From Paramecium octaurelia (taxonomy: Eukaryota > Ciliophora > Oligohymenophorea > Peniculida > Parameciidae): DNA of 64,000 bases. Below, in pieces: positions 12,435 to 25,257 of this stretch. A program made the position numbers and the translations under genes. Under the pieces are notes generated by a model that searched no databases, had not been told where the DNA came from, and saw only the letters and a list, made by a program, of their open reading frames with translations. The stretch covers positions 261,311 through 325,310 of the forward strand of contig CAJJDP010000059.1 in NCBI GenBank assembly GCA_905182995.1. The letters are read 5' to 3'. Within the stretch, counting starts at the first letter, position 1. Every line of letters starts with the position of its first letter.

Positions 12435-12852
12435 AAATTATAAAAACTAAAAAATTGAATATAATCATCGATTTATTTAGCCTCTTGTAATATTTATGCA
12501 ATTTATTAAAATTATTATTTCAACATATAATTGAAGAACAAACTGAAATGAGAATCATTAATTCTTAAACTTAATAATATTAATTACATAATTAATATTT
12601 TATCTTATATTTCTGTCATTGCATTTAACTGTATTTTTATACACTAATCTTTTACATAATAATATTATTATTAACATTTAATTATATTTTAAATTCAAAA
12701 TTCGTTTTTGGTTATCGCTATGACCAAATTCACAAAAATAATTATATAAAATTAATGTCTTTAATAAAAAGAGAATGACATAGTGTAATTCAGATATTCA
12801 AAATTTATTTTAGTGAAGGTGTTTTAATTTATGATAAAATAAATGAAAAAGC
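12435..12852. other. Convergent intergenic spacer
   Basis: A+T-rich sequence between two 3' ends. Nothing recognisable beyond short AT runs. Confidence 0.5.
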
Positions 12853-14293
12853 TCATTTTATATTTGCTATCTTCCTTTTAATAAGTATGACTATGCCAAC
12901 TCCAGCAATTAATAGCAACAAAACTACGATGAAAAATACTACAGCCCAACGAGGGGTTTCCTCTTCAATCTAAATAATAAAAATAAATCATAATTTTACA
13001 AGTATTTCGTTATCTTAAGCTATTCCACATTCCTTTTTATAATCAACTTATGTTGCCATTAATTTAGCCCGTAAATTTGAATATAAACATGTATTACCTT
13101 CAATAGAACACAGAGGCATGTATTCGCCATTATATAATACTTTAACATAGGGTCCAGTAATTGAATTATTGTATAGTTCAAATATCAAATTAAATGCAAA
13201 ATCAACATACTAATGAATCCATAAATAATTTATACTTATGTAATGCAATGTGGGTGAGTTACATTTTTTTTTAGATAAATATCCGCCTAACATTAAACAC
13301 TTGTCAAATTAAGAGCAGATAATGCAGCCAAAATTGTAGAATCATGAGAAGAGGATCCGTAATACTTAAAATTAGAAGTACCATTCAAAATACTATCAAA
13401 ACGATCAAAAACTTATTTAAAGTAAGGAGTGGAATAAAGATTTACTTATCTAATATAAAAAATATAATGACATAGATACTCTTGTGTTTAGAACCTTTCA
13501 AGACTAAATGCCAAATTGGCGATATCATCAATTTGTTATAACGTTTCTGCTTTCAAATTCTCAGGCATTTTATCTCCATTGTATCTATTACAAATAAATG
13601 TGTCTCTATAATCAGAGAGTGTGATGAAATCATTCACTTGCTGATCTCCAGTGAAATTTAGTTATTCATTAAACTCTTTGTATAATTTTGAACTGTAATC
13701 ATTAACCTCTTTGTATAGGTCTGTTTTTAGGTTTTGAGCAACCATTTCCGAACCTTTTGGGCATGAAATTGCAAGAGCATAATCAGTTTCTTTTTGTTTC
13801 GTATGTATGGGTATTAATTAGATTTTGTTTGGCAAGGCATTATTTCCTATTCCCGGAGGAGTAACAGCTCCCTTATTAGGAGGTAAAAGTAATGAAGCAT
13901 TTTCATCCACAAAATGAGGTACATTAGGTCCTTCTGGATACATACCTTAAAGGTTGCAATAAGCACTTTACAGAGTCCTAGAGTTTGAGGAGTCTATAAT
14001 TACCTATTGACATCTGAACTTTCTATGTATATTTCATTTTCATTAAACGTTGATGACAAAAGTGGGGTAACTTAAATATATCTTTTTCTTAACCATTTTC
14101 CCAATACATATTATTGTCTCATTCCTGTAGGTGTTAATAAAGCACTATCTCCTTTTGCTACGTTTAGATCACATTCATAATTGCAAAAATAAGGATTTCT
14201 TGCCCCATGTCTCCAAATTGCCTACACTGCAAGCATTTTATCTTAACAAAGAACATGATATAGAGTGAATACTAAAATGAGAATTTATTTCAT
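12853..14293 (-). CDS. Histidine acid phosphatase, secreted or membrane-anchored
   Basis: Introns 13978-14003, 13450-13479, 13210-13235 and 12970-12999 leave exactly 442 residues. The N-terminus is a signal-like stretch (MKQILILVFTLYHVLC). The family's catalytic RHGxR motif appears as IWRHGARNP near residue 27, an ESSDVNRT block follows, and the proton-donor HD motif appears as SSSHDSTILAALSAL. FNLIFELY and VKVLYNGE blocks are also typical. The C-terminus has one strong membrane span (WAVVFFIVVLLLLIAGVGIV) and a short basic tail, so the enzyme is probably type I at the surface, a lysosome or a phagosome. It hydrolyses phosphomonoesters in acid conditions. The substrate is not predictable. Confidence 0.9.
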
Positions 14294-14355
14294 GTAAATA
14301 ATATCCAAATAATAAGTTTATTATGAAATGTGTAATATTCCTTAATATTTATAAA

Positions 14356-15864
14356 TCATAATAACATTTTGAATATTTCTTGGTTTGGTTATAATATTCT
14401 ATGTGTAATCTTCAATTCTTCCATCTTATTCTTCATGGCTTCAAAATCTTAAGGCTTTTTCACCTTCACTCCCACTAAAGCAGGCCCTTTTTCTCTATTG
14501 TTTTTTCTTGTGTATTCCAGATTGGTGACTTCATCCGTTGGACCTTAAGAATATATAAAAATTATACCTAAACATTGAATTAAGAATTGTTTTAATGCTC
14601 CTGGTTTTTAGAAAAAGTTTACAAACATGTAATATTGCAACCCTTAATGAATCTCTGACAACATTCTAATGTCTGTCATTCTTCCTAAATCATTATTGCT
14701 CCCAGAAATCAAACAAACTACTGTCTTACCTTTAATTTGATCTTTGAATTTATCAAGAGCACTAATAGCTAAGGCACCTGCAGGTTCAACTAGAATACCT
14801 TCCTCATTAAACAATTTCATCATAGTAGTGCATACATGACCTTCAGGTATCAAAACCACTTCCTTTAATACTGAATTTAATATGTCAAATGGCTTAGCCC
14901 CTGACTTTTTAATTGCAGCACCATCCACAAATGTGTTAATAGTTTCCAACTCTACTATTTACTATTACTTAATTGCTTCATACATAGAAGGAGATCTAAA
15001 ATGATATTTATGTATTACCCTTCAGGTTCCACTCCAATTAATATAGTCTAAGGACTGACTTATTTGAAATACGAAGATATGCCTGCTCCACATCCTCCTC
15101 CTCCTACTGGGAAGAACATAAAGTCTACTTAATCTTCATTAATATCTTCCAAAACCTCAACAGCTATTGTTCCTTATCCTTCAATAATCTTTTCATCATC
15201 AAATGCATGAACATAAATCCCATTTTCAGTATTGCATTTTTCTCTACTTGCTCTGAAACTCTCATCAAATGTATCTCCTACTAACTCAATTTAGACATAC
15301 TGTTTTCCCCAAGATCTTAAATTAGATGATATTGTTTACTTCACAGCATTAAACTTAATACTTGGAGTATTAGTAGGCATGTAAATGATGCAATTTATCT
15401 TCATTAGATTACAAACATAAGCTACACCTTGTGCATGATTACCTGCACTAGCACAAAATATTGTTCTATGTCTCTCATTTTCAGGAATTGAAATTATCTT
15501 ATTATAAGCTCCTCTTAATTTATAGCTTCTTACAATTTGCAGATCTTCCTAAAATTATATATCGTCATACTCTTTTGATATAGACATTGGCTCCAAAATA
15601 TTCAGATAGTTTCATTGACTTTTATGTGGGCGTTCTTGTTACTACATTCTTTAATAACTTATAAGCACTGTAGATTTTGGACACAGGAATCAATTTTGAT
15701 ATATTAGGAGGATGATTATAATTTGTTACATCCACTTATATAGATTATTTCTAATTGCTTTCTTGATTGTGAGAATGGGTATGAGTGACTTTCTTCTCAG
15801 GAGTATCAAAGCTGTCATTCTTAGCTAGATTTAAAGATGAGTGAGCCTTTTTTTAAATATGCAT
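14356..15864 (-). CDS. Threonine dehydratase-like PLP enzyme
   Basis: Introns 15549-15570, 14996-15018 and 14544-14567 leave exactly 479 residues. The PLP-binding Lys lies in VRSYKLRGAYN. Other fold-II markers are FCASAGNHAQGVAY, the Gly loop VGGGGCGAGI, and CLISGSNND near the end of the catalytic domain. A C-terminal 90-residue region (MFVNFFQKPGALKQFL) looks like a single ACT-like domain, as in biosynthetic or serine/threonine dehydratases. The reaction is threonine (or serine) to 2-oxobutyrate (or pyruvate) and ammonia. The first 75 residues are a polar extension of no known motif. Allosteric control through the ACT-like domain is inferred from the family. Confidence 0.9.
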
Positions 15865-15981
15865 AAATTTAGAAAAAATAAATATTTCTCATTATTTATC
15901 TGATAAGTCCAAATTACAATGTTCTAAAATTCTTGATGTAGTAATATTTATATCAATATAGCAATAATTATTATTTTAAGA

Positions 15982-16693
15982 ATGAGAAATTCTGACGATT
16001 ACGATTATCAATATAAAATAGTTATCATAGGGGATTCAGGAGTTGGTAAAACTAACATTATGACTCAATTTACACGAGGAGAATTCTCAGAAGAAACTAA
16101 AACTACAGTTGGTGTAATAATTTATGATTTTTTAGGTGGAATTTGCCAATAAATAGCTTGTTATAGACGATAAAATCATCAAAGCGTAATTATGGGATAC
16201 AGCTGGATAGGTAAATCGTTCTATTAAGTTCAGGAACGTTATCGAGCCATCATCTCATCCTATTATAAAGGTGCATCCGGAGCTTTAATTGTTTTTGATA
16301 TTACAAAATAATCTACATTTGATAATGTTGATCGTTGGATGAAGGTACTATTCTTTTAATAAAATGTAGGAAGTTCAAGAAAGCACATCAAATGATATAT
16401 CAATCATTTTGGTTGGGAACAAATCTGATCTCAGACATTTAAGATAGATCTCTTCAGATGTTTCATCTGCCTATGCTTCCAAACATAAGATTGCCTTCCT
16501 TGAAACCAGTGCTAAGGATGGAGCTAATGTTAATGAGGCATTTAACAAACTCATAAATGGTAAGGCTTTCATACTCAATGTAGAAATTCATTCTAAAAAT
16601 AAAAACAATTCTATCTATACTCAAAAGAAGACTAATTAATAAATCACAGAAGCAGTCCAAATTGATAGTCAAAAGGATTCTGGTTGCTGTTGA
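15982..16693 (+). CDS. RAB11: Rab11-like small GTPase
   Basis: Introns 16114-16135, 16211-16233, 16345-16369 and 16560-16583 leave exactly 205 residues. G-motifs: [10 protein letters not shown] (P-loop), TVGVEFA (switch I), LWDTAGQERYRAI (switch II), [10 protein letters not shown] and ETSAKD. The effector text GVEFAN and IKAQLWDTAGQ matches Rab11. The protein ends in DSGCC, a double-Cys geranylgeranylation site. Rab11 directs recycling-endosome and secretory traffic, and in ciliates also contractile-vacuole and cytoproct routes. The start is only about 117 bp from the divergent dehydratase start. Confidence 0.93.
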
Positions 16694-16995
16694 TCAATAT
16701 CATCATCTATTATATTTAAGTTATAAATTTTATTCTTGCATATTCCTTTAATATGGAATGAGTGATGATACAAAACATAATAGTTTATACATTTTTGCCC
16801 TCTGTATTACAGATGTGCAACTAAGCTTTATTATCGATTGACATTTAATATGATGGTTTATTTGTACGTAGTAATAAGTGTATATAGTAATTTTGGTTTC
16901 TAAAGTACTTTTGGTTGATAATCGTGTGTTGATGAAGGGAGAAATAAATTATTAATTAAGAATAATTGATATGCTTTTGATATATTTGTAATATC
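16694..16995. other. Convergent intergenic spacer
   Basis: About 300 bp between the 3' ends of the Rab gene and the first trichocyst gene. No feature recognised. Confidence 0.5.
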
Positions 16996-18214
16996 TCATG
17001 CTCCCTTGAGTTATGATTTAACATAGTCTTGGAATCTTGGTTGGTTGAGCAAATCTAAAGCTTAATTGGCAGCATTAATCTCTTTGTTGTATTCAGCGAC
17101 TGTTGCATTGTAGACGTCAGTAGCAAAGGCATAGTCGTCATTTTCAGCTTACAATTATCCATTAAGGGTGGCCAAATCTTCATCAAGTTCATCGATTAAG
17201 TCAAGAGTTTATTCTTATTTGGCTATTGGTTGTTAGAATAGAATGAATACTTGTGTTGGCTTCGATTTCAGCATTCTTAACAACAACAGCTCTTTAGAAT
17301 TCAGCGTGTTCTTAGTTCAATGCAATGACTTAAGCGTTATAATCAGCAACTTAGTCAGCTTCGTCAGCAGTGATTTAATTGAGTGAATCAACCAATTCAA
17401 CTCTCAAGTTATTGAAAGCAACAACAATCTATAGGATATTAGTTTAGAAATTACATCTCTAAGAGCACCTTAGTCAGCAAAGTTGGAGTCGACTGTGATT
17501 TCCAATAAGACTTTAACAAAGATTTGGAATTAATTGTGCTTTTTCAATGAGTTTTGGATTTTGGCCAAATTCTTTTAGACCTTCTTGACTTCAGCAAGAG
17601 ATGGTGCTGTAATTGTGCTCAACAATTATAAGCATTCGTCAATAGCAGAAATAGCATCGTTGTGTTCAGCAACTTCAGATTCGAATGTTTCGTGATCATT
17701 TGCTCTTTAGACTGTTGCTTATTCAAGGGTTTGTCTGTTATGAGCAATGTTTTCTTATAATTATTCAAGTTAGGCAGCGAATCTTTCTCCTTATGGGATG
17801 AGGACGTTGTCATAGAAATCGTGGGCATTGAACAATTCTAATGAAATAGTAAAAGCGATTAAGTACCTCTTTCCTTATCTTAGATTTCTTATTCGAGTCT
17901 GGCGACTTCTCTGTTGTGGACATCTGTTCTTCTTTGGAATTCATGATGAACTCCAGCCAATTCCTCTTCCAATTCATCAACCTATAAACATATTAACTCT
18001 CATTAAGTACAAGCTTCTCAATCTCAGAGTTGAGCTCAGAAAGGATACCTCCTGTTGTTAAATGGAGTTCAGCATAGTTCAAGATGAATTTACCCCAACC
18101 AGATTGGTGGATCTAAGCAAATGCTTTTTGGTCTTTGCTTGTCCAAATTGAGGATTAGACGTTTATGGCTGTTGAGGCTAGTACTAACAATGCACACACG
18201 GCAACTTTGAACAT
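16996..18214 (-). CDS. Trichocyst matrix protein (TMP), copy 1
   Basis: Introns 17982-18010, 17838-17866, 17429-17454 and 17223-17250 leave exactly 368 residues. A signal peptide ([19 protein letters not shown]) is followed by long heptad-rich acidic helices with alternating Glu, Asn, Ala and Gln ([33 protein letters not shown]). This build, and the length, fit trichocyst matrix proteins: secretory precursors processed in pairs and packed as crystals that expand on exocytosis. Codon use is richer in C/G-ending codons than in neighbours, as expected of a very highly expressed gene. A shared upstream motif lies 54 bp before the ATG. Confidence 0.88.
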
Positions 18215-18267
18215 TTATTGTAATTAATAATGAATTCCTTCTAAGGATTATTTTGCTAAAAAAAGGC

Positions 18268-18274
18268 AAAAACG
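18268..18274 (-). promoter_or_regulatory. CGTTTTT motif upstream of trichocyst gene 1
   Basis: On the minus strand the sequence ATTCGTTTTTGCC lies 54-60 bp before the ATG. Similar TCCGTTTTT sequences lie about 19-27 bp before the ATGs of the other two trichocyst genes in this window. A regulatory role is inferred from this recurrence only. Confidence 0.35.
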
Positions 18275-18532
18275 AATTTTTCATTTCATATTAATTAAAC
18301 ATATAATCACATTATTATTCAATTTTCTTAGTGTTCATCATATTCATACTACAAAACTGCAAATAAGAATATATATATTATTATCATTTGATTTTCTAAC
18401 TCTATTGTCATAGTTATCTAATTTTTTCTATTATTAAATTTGATCCGCCCTCATTTTTATATATAATTCTCTAAATCTTCTTCTTTCTGTCCTTCTACGC
18501 CTCCTCTTCGAACTAAAACCAGAAATTCAATT

Positions 18533-19409
18533 TCATATTACATATCCCATCAAACTATAGCCATTTCCACTCAGATAAACTCCTCTCCCTTTTATGACAC
18601 CCAATCTAAATTCACCGTCGTAGTAACTGCAATCACTCCAAATCATAGTCCCTAACCCATCTGCTAGGTTTTTCCTTAATTCCCCTTCGTATCTATTTTA
18701 TATCAATAATCAAGTATTACTTGCATCCATCTTTAAAATAGATAATGCCCTGACCATCTTTTTGTCCATCCTAAAACTATCCATAATATCGTTATCCATC
18801 TTTTCTAAACTCCTATCCCTCTCCAGATAAATTATTATCTATCCAAATCCCTAATTTTCTTCATCCTACATTACCTTTCACTGTCTTTTTTTATGTTTGG
18901 AACACTCCAAAACCATTGGCTCTTCCTTATTTAAATAAGCACTCAAAACTAATTATTTTTATTATTGATTGATACATATCTTTATTTGAATACACCATCC
19001 TACAATAACCCTCTAATTGATCATTCTCCCAATTTCTATTTTTATAAATTATCATCTATTTTACCCATCTAATATATTTCCTTATTCTGGCCAGATTTAT
19101 ATACCTGTACCAATTTTTCTACCTCCAACTCCTTAACCAAAATATATACTTCCATCATTTTGGTATATAATTTAGTATTTTGGGTTTACCTCATATAGAG
19201 GACCCAAACAATCATACATTTATCGAATTTCAGATGGAATTTTCCTTAATAATTCATTTATTCTCTCATCTTTCTATTGACTCGTTTTAAGACGGTTTTA
19301 TATATCTTATTAACAAGTTAAATTATTTTTACATACTTTCTTATAAAGAAAGCTCAATAATTTCTTGAGATAATTTCTCTTACTCATTAGTTTCAGATTT
19401 ATTGTCCAT
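18533..19409 (-). CDS. MORN-repeat protein
   Basis: Introns 19306-19336, 19036-19064, 18949-18975, 18851-18874 and 18693-18720 leave exactly 245 residues. After a helical N-terminus (NELLRKIPSEIRQMYD) at least five MORN-like units appear: YQNDGSIYFGQGVGGRKIGT, NWENDQLEGYCRMVYSNKD, FKDGQ-type units with RYYGQFQDGQKDGQGIIYF, YEGELRKNLADGLGTMIW, and YYDGEFRLGVIKGRGVYL. MORN repeats bind membranes or junction proteins. In ciliates they occur in basal-body, cortical and axonemal proteins. The particular role is not visible. Confidence 0.8.
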
Positions 19410-19629
19410 TAGAAATTTTAAAGAATAATATTAATTAACATTCACAAAAATCAATTAAAAGTAAGAATATATTAAAAGATAGCAATTTTATGATTTATAT
19501 CAATTTAATATTCACAAGAAATGTCTCTAAAAGAATTTCTTAAACCTAATCGAATCACTTAAATAAAATTTTGATTTGAATAATTAATTAAAATCCTATC
19601 TCTCTTTCTCACATTCTTTCTTAAATATT

Positions 19630-20390
19630 AATGAAATTTTCAATAATAATATACTCAATCAATATATATAATAATGTTTCAACAGCTACTGAAGATTTTT
19701 TAGAGGAAGAATAACCTAATTTTATATAAGTGTTAAAATTATCATTTTCATTGTTAAGTAATTCAAATTTACTATTTTTATTACTCTTTCTTTTAACCAG
19801 GAGATTTGCATTTGCTCCAGTGATATCATCAACATCATTAAATTTAATTCAAATGGAATTCCCTTAATCTGAATATGCATCTATAGAAGCTATATGCTCT
19901 ACATCTTGGATATTAAGTCCTTTATTGGTTGCTAAATACTTATGAAGAGGGAAAGAGATGACTTGGGTATTAAATGCTTATTATCTAATGTTTTTGGTTA
20001 TGGCAACTCATTTTCTTTATGTCATTAGCTTTATTAAAATGGGAAGATATAATAAGTTTACTTAAATCATTTATGTAGGCTATAGAATATTATTTAGTTT
20101 GTCTTATAATATATAGATGAATTTAATAATTCATTTATTTCATGTACATTATCCGCATTCTTTTTGAGAATAGCTGATCCTACAATAGGCGCGACATATG
20201 CTACATTATTACTTAGCTGTTATTTATTTGGAACTTAGTTTTCAGGCTAGTGTTTCCTTATTCTTTTTGCATCTGCTTCCATATAAAACTGTTGTACTTT
20301 TAGGATGGCTATATGGATTAATTTACTTTACAGTTATCAAATATAATTTAATTAAATTGCAATTGTACATATATTAATTATATTCTTAAC
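19630..20390 (+). pseudogene. Decayed C-terminal half of an SLC33 acetyl-CoA transporter
   Basis: A hydrophobic reading frame resembles the second half of SLC33A1/AT-1: LLFLLLFLLTRRFAFAP, then STSWILSPLLVAKYL, WVLNAYYLMFLVMATHFLY, and in another frame RIADPTIGATYATLL, which matches the family's SDPxIGGTYMTLL block. The first half of the family is absent. An in-frame TGA follows VAKYL at about 19,944 and another ends the frame before the RIADP block, so at least one stop and one frameshift are needed. AT-1 proteins carry acetyl-CoA into the ER lumen. This copy looks non-functional. Pieces of it recur near 62.03 kb (+) and 63.57 kb (-). Confidence 0.55.
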
Positions 20391-20558
20391 TAGCTTTCAT
20401 TTAAAATCTTGGATGCTCTTGTGATTATAATATTAATATTAATTAATTAAGGGACTCTAATATTTTCTAATTTTCTATGATTCTATTCTTCATCAGATAT
20501 CTTAATATTTTAAGTCTAAATAGTGAATTTATCAAAATATAAAATATTATTGATTTTA

Positions 20559-22294
20559 ATGGATCAAAGAAAAACAATTTATGTTGACAATAAACCTGAA
20601 GAATATGTTTTTTAGGATTTTGATACTCTAGATAAAGAGTTGGAAAAGAAATACAAAGGAAAATGTTTTTTGTTGGATTATGTTTCAGAGGCTCTCATTA
20701 CTCCAAAAAATATTGGATAGTTTTAAAAATTTACACTTTTTGAGATCAGTTAGATTAAACTTCTATAGCAATAGGTCTAAAATTTGAAGGAAGAGCTGAA
20801 ATAATTGACAGATGATTAACTAATTTAAAAAGCGATTTCAGAAAAAACCTATACTAATGCTGGTAAAACTATTTTGGGAAAGTAGGATGAACAGGAGGGA
20901 TTAAAGGAAAAAATTAGAATGTTAGAATAGGAAAATAAAAAACTTCAATCATTAGGAAATTAGTTGAAAGCTAAAGAATAAAAAATATAAGATCTTTCAA
21001 CCTAAAGTTTACAATTTAGCAATTAAATATCAAATTTATAAAGTCAAAATTCTAAATTATCATATGAAAATTCACAATTAATTGCATCTAAATCAGAACA
21101 ATAAGGGAAAAATTTATAGTGTTCAGATTTTTAATGCCAAGAAAACGAATTAAGGACGTAATTAGATCTTGCATTGCAAGAATTAAAGACTTCAAAATTA
21201 TAGATTAATTAGTATTAAGAAGAATCAAAATATTTCTAAACAGAATTCAAGAAATCAAAAGAAAAAATAGATCATTTAACCATTGAATTACTTCAACTAA
21301 AAAAATAGATAAATGATTAAAAATAATCACCAGATGATTAAAACAAAGTTTCACAGAAACTATAATAAACTGTTTATGATCTTGAGAATTTTTATCATGA
21401 TGAAGACAAATAAATGTAGGAAAAAAATCAAATAAAGTTCCTTGATAGTATCATTAAAAAATAATCGGAGGAAATAAAGAAGACTAGAGAAATCCTTCTT
21501 AAAACTGATGGAAGTTTAACTATTTATTAATCAAATTATTTTGAGATATTGTAAATAATTTTAAACGAACACTAATTTTAGAAATGTATCAAGGAAAAGA
21601 ACTTTTTCTTTAGGCAAAATTGTATTTAAAAAACGAAATTCCATCACTCTTAAAGGATTCCTGAAGAAGAAATGTCTTTATTTGTTAATGGAAAATAAAT
21701 ATCTAAAAAGTATTCTCATCTTCAAATTTTGATTATGAAGCAATTGATATCATTTTAAATAAATTGATTGTATAGGGTTATTTTAAATTATTTTAAAGAG
21801 ACCTTTAATAAAATAGCACTCAATAATTGAAACAAAATTGGAATTTGAAAATCCCAAAATAATTCTTAGTCAAGGATTAATCAGACAATTATTATGTTTA
21901 TAAAGAGTGCCTCGAAATTAATAATAAAATTTTTAAACCCTTTTAAATTACATCACCAATCGAACAATATATTTCTTCATTTTTTAAATATTTCTATCTT
22001 GCAACATCTAAAAATTTGGCATTAACAGAATGTGAGTATGGAGAATCTAAAGATAACTCAGAAATCATAATATCAAGCATTATAATACATTCAAAATACG
22101 AAAAAGGATTTTCATGTTTTGATAAAGGTAGAGTTGAGGAATTTGAAGAAATGCTTAACGTTCATGATAAAACAAATTAAAGATATTGGTCTGATGAATT
22201 AGAATAACTGGCTAAAAAAGTTTGGAATGACCCATATATAATAAATATGAATATGATATAAATTTTATCTTCTATTCATAGATTTATATTTTGA
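20559..22294 (+). CDS. Coiled-coil protein, Gln/Lys-rich, with one frame break
   Basis: From ATG 20559 the frame runs about 380 codons with dense Gln, Lys, Glu and Leu (predicted coiled coil from residue about 60 to 330). It then needs one extra base in the AAAAA run at 21705-21709 to continue in a second open frame to TGA 22292-22294. The C-terminal 190 residues (KVFSSSNFDYEAIDIILNKL onward) are less repetitive and may be globular. The N-terminus (MDQRKTIYVDNKPEEYVFQD) resembles in pattern that of the gene at 62201, which also follows an SLC33-like scrap. Function unknown. The break may be a sequencing error. Confidence 0.6.
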
Positions 22295-24045
22295 CAGTAT
22301 TAAATTATTGTAGCTTGAATATTTTCTTAATAATTTCAGCTTATTCGTAAAGCTCTTTATTTTTAAAAATAATAGTTTTCTTTTGTAGATGAATATTTAT
22401 TAACTAGAGATAGATTTTAATTTAACATAAAATGAAAATAGTTATTCCAAAGTTGTATATTCTTATTAATTATGTATATAAAAGATTTATTCTAAAGATA
22501 GCCATTTTTATTCAGAAGTCATTCAATTAATCAATATTCCTACAGACTTTTTAAAATTTCTCTCCCTAATAATTTCTACAATAAAGCAATTCTCTAGATA
22601 AAGCTCTTCCTTATTTGGTATCCACAAAGTTTTCAAATCTCAAAAATATATATTAATTTAATTTATTAAAAATTTTTTGAAAAATAAAATTAATCATTCT
22701 TATTCTAAATTAATACGGTAAGCTCTTAATATTTAGTTTTCTCACATTATTTTTTCAATTAATCCTAAATGTGTTTGGTTTACTAAATTTTCTTAAATCT
22801 TTTTCTCTAATTTGGAGTTTAGAAACAATCACATTAATTCAAAAAACTAAATATATATATAAATATCGGTCTCTAACGTCTATTTTAGAGTTTCAGTTAA
22901 ATTAAGCAGATATTCTAATAGATTTAATATAAATGATTGTGGAATTGATAATAATTAAATGGAAAAGCTAATTTTTATTAGAAATATGTAAAAACCTGAT
23001 GATAAATGTTTTACTTAAATTTTCAACTATATTGTTCTAAAGTGTTATTTATTAATAACAAAAATGACTTCTAAATGATTGCCAATTTGGATTAATTAGA
23101 TTGTTTAGTTATTGTGATAGTGTACGAAATTCTTCATTTTGTCATGACCTTATTTATAATTATGTAATATCCATGATATGAGTATTCCTCACTTTTAGAC
23201 AAATCCATAAATCATCTCTATTGATTCTACAATTAGATTAATGTAGGAAAATAGAAAAAGAAGTTTAGGAATAATAATCAGTAAATGTGAAGTGACTATT
23301 AAATTAACCAAAACGGAGACAATGAACAATATAGAAATGAGATATAAACATTATTATAAATTGATTTACCTTAGGGTATATTTCTCTCATAATGAAATCC
23401 TTTTAGACATTTTTAAGTATAATTTATTGAATGCTAAGCATTTGATTATTTGAGATTATGAACTCAAACTATAATTATTAAGTCTATTAGAATAATGGAA
23501 ATTGCTATGTTTAAATAGTCAAAATGAGAATAAATTGAGTGAAAATTATGATTGACCAGTATTTAAAATACCTTTGATATTCTTCTGAATAAAGTATAAA
23601 TATATCTTAATTTTGTTAATAGTATTTGAGAAGTACCATTATTTAATATAAATTTCAAAAATGAGATTTAACAATAAATAATATTAACATACAATAAAAA
23701 ACTTTAATAAATCTAAAATATTTTGGAGTTCTGTCTAAATATAATTAAATTGTAAGTATTGTTTCATTGTGATCTAATCACAATTGGTGAAAATTTTAAA
23801 TTGTTATTTATAAAATGAAATCAATAATTTATATTACAATGAGTGTGGATATAGAATTCAGGCTAACATAGTGTATTTATATATACAATTGTTTGAATAA
23901 AGTGTAAGACTATGGTGAAAGTATGAAAATCAAAGATTTTGATAGGAAGTGTGGATAAATCTAAGTTAATTAATAAATAATTAGTGATTATTGTATTATT
24001 AAAACGAAGAATTTTTATTCCGTTTTTGGTATTAATAAATTAATT
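22295..24045. other. Long gene-poor region before trichocyst gene 2
   Basis: About 1.75 kb. Most is A+T-rich with scattered TGA in all frames. Between about 22520 and 22860 the minus strand has short segments with protein-like composition (WIPNKEELYLENC; QIREKDLRKFSK) that may be remnants of a gene, but they cannot be joined into a model. The last 50 bp carry the trichocyst motif. Confidence 0.4.
24020..24027 (+). promoter_or_regulatory. CCGTTTTT motif upstream of trichocyst gene 2
   Basis: CCGTTTTTGG followed by TATTAATAAA lies 19-26 bp before the ATG. The same arrangement (CCGTTTTT then ATTAATAAAA) precedes trichocyst gene 3 at the same distance. Confidence 0.4.
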
Positions 24046-25179
24046 ATGAGAACTCTTGTTGCCCTTTGCTTAGTGGCTGCTGTCTTCGCTATTGACACAA
24101 ACAAATTTGCCGTTCTCCTCCAAACTGGTACTAGAGGAAACGATGCTGTTGAATCAGTTTACAACCTTTTGAGAGATTTGAAAACAGAAAATGTAAATGT
24201 CTAAGCTGCTGCTGATAAGAAGAATAATACAGATGAGGGTATGATATAAATTAAACAATAGAAATCTTTTCTTAAGTTATTGGTGACTTGACAAACGTTG
24301 CTTCCCTTAACAAATAATAATGGGAAGCATTGGGTGCCGTTCGTACTGATGTTGAAGCCTAAATTAGAGTATGCTATTTCCACTTAAGATTTAGGATGGA
24401 TATTCATGGTTGGCATGGGCTGAAGCAAGACTTGCTGAAATTGAAAGAAGAAATGCTTAACTCTAAGACTAAAGATGTTGGGCTAATGGACTCTTTGTCA
24501 AATCATTGGCTGATCATGGTGATGCAGTTGCAGTTGTTTAACTTTTATCATAAGACGTTGCTGGATGGCTCACAAACAATGCTGGTGTTGAATTAGTTCA
24601 AAAAGCTGAAACAATCGCTGACAAATTGTCTGCCTACAGTCACCTCTTCCAATAAGATGCCATGCAAAAATTCTAATCACTCGCTGAAGTAAAGAGAGAC
24701 GGAACAACCGGAGAACAAGTTCTTGCCATCTTATCAGACTTATAAGCTGAATTAGAGGCAACCCTTGCTACACTCTAAACCTAAGAAATCCATGCCGCTT
24801 TCGCACTTGCTAAATACGTATCTGACACTAATGCCGAAGTTGCTTGGTTGAACTCTGAACACGAAAGAAGAACAGGTCTTGTTGAAAAATTAGAAACTGT
24901 ATGAATTGTGTTTAATTATTTTATAGCAACTCCCAGCAGTTCTTGCTCAATAAGCTAAAGCTCTCAAATTATGGAAGGACTCATTGAATGCTGTCGCTGG
25001 TGCCACTGCTGATTTGGAAGAGAAAAGAGAATTCTATGCTTCAGAAACTGCAAGAAGATAAGGTATCTAATATATTTAACCCTTTAATAGAGGAGAATGC
25101 TATAATCGATGTTGTCATCTAATTGTTCAAGGATCAAGTTAGAGCCTTAGCCTCATAAACATCCCTTGGAAGAAAATGA
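24046..25179 (+). CDS. Trichocyst matrix protein (TMP), copy 2
   Basis: Introns 24239-24261, 24369-24394, 24899-24926 and 25063-25090 leave exactly 342 residues. Signal peptide MRTLVALCLVAAVFA, then Ala/Glu/Gln-rich helices (AEARLAEIERRNAQLQD; LSDLQAELEATLATLQTQE). The last exon ends VRALASQTSLGRK. Sequence differs clearly from copies 1 and 3, so it belongs to another TMP subfamily; these families contribute partner chains to the crystalline trichocyst core. Codon use is biased toward GCT, GCC, AAC and CTC, as in copy 1. Confidence 0.87.
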
Positions 25180-25257
25180 TTAGATTATTAATATTCAATT
25201 TAAGAATAAGCATCAATACATAAATTCATTTAATTATATATATATATAATTATTGAC

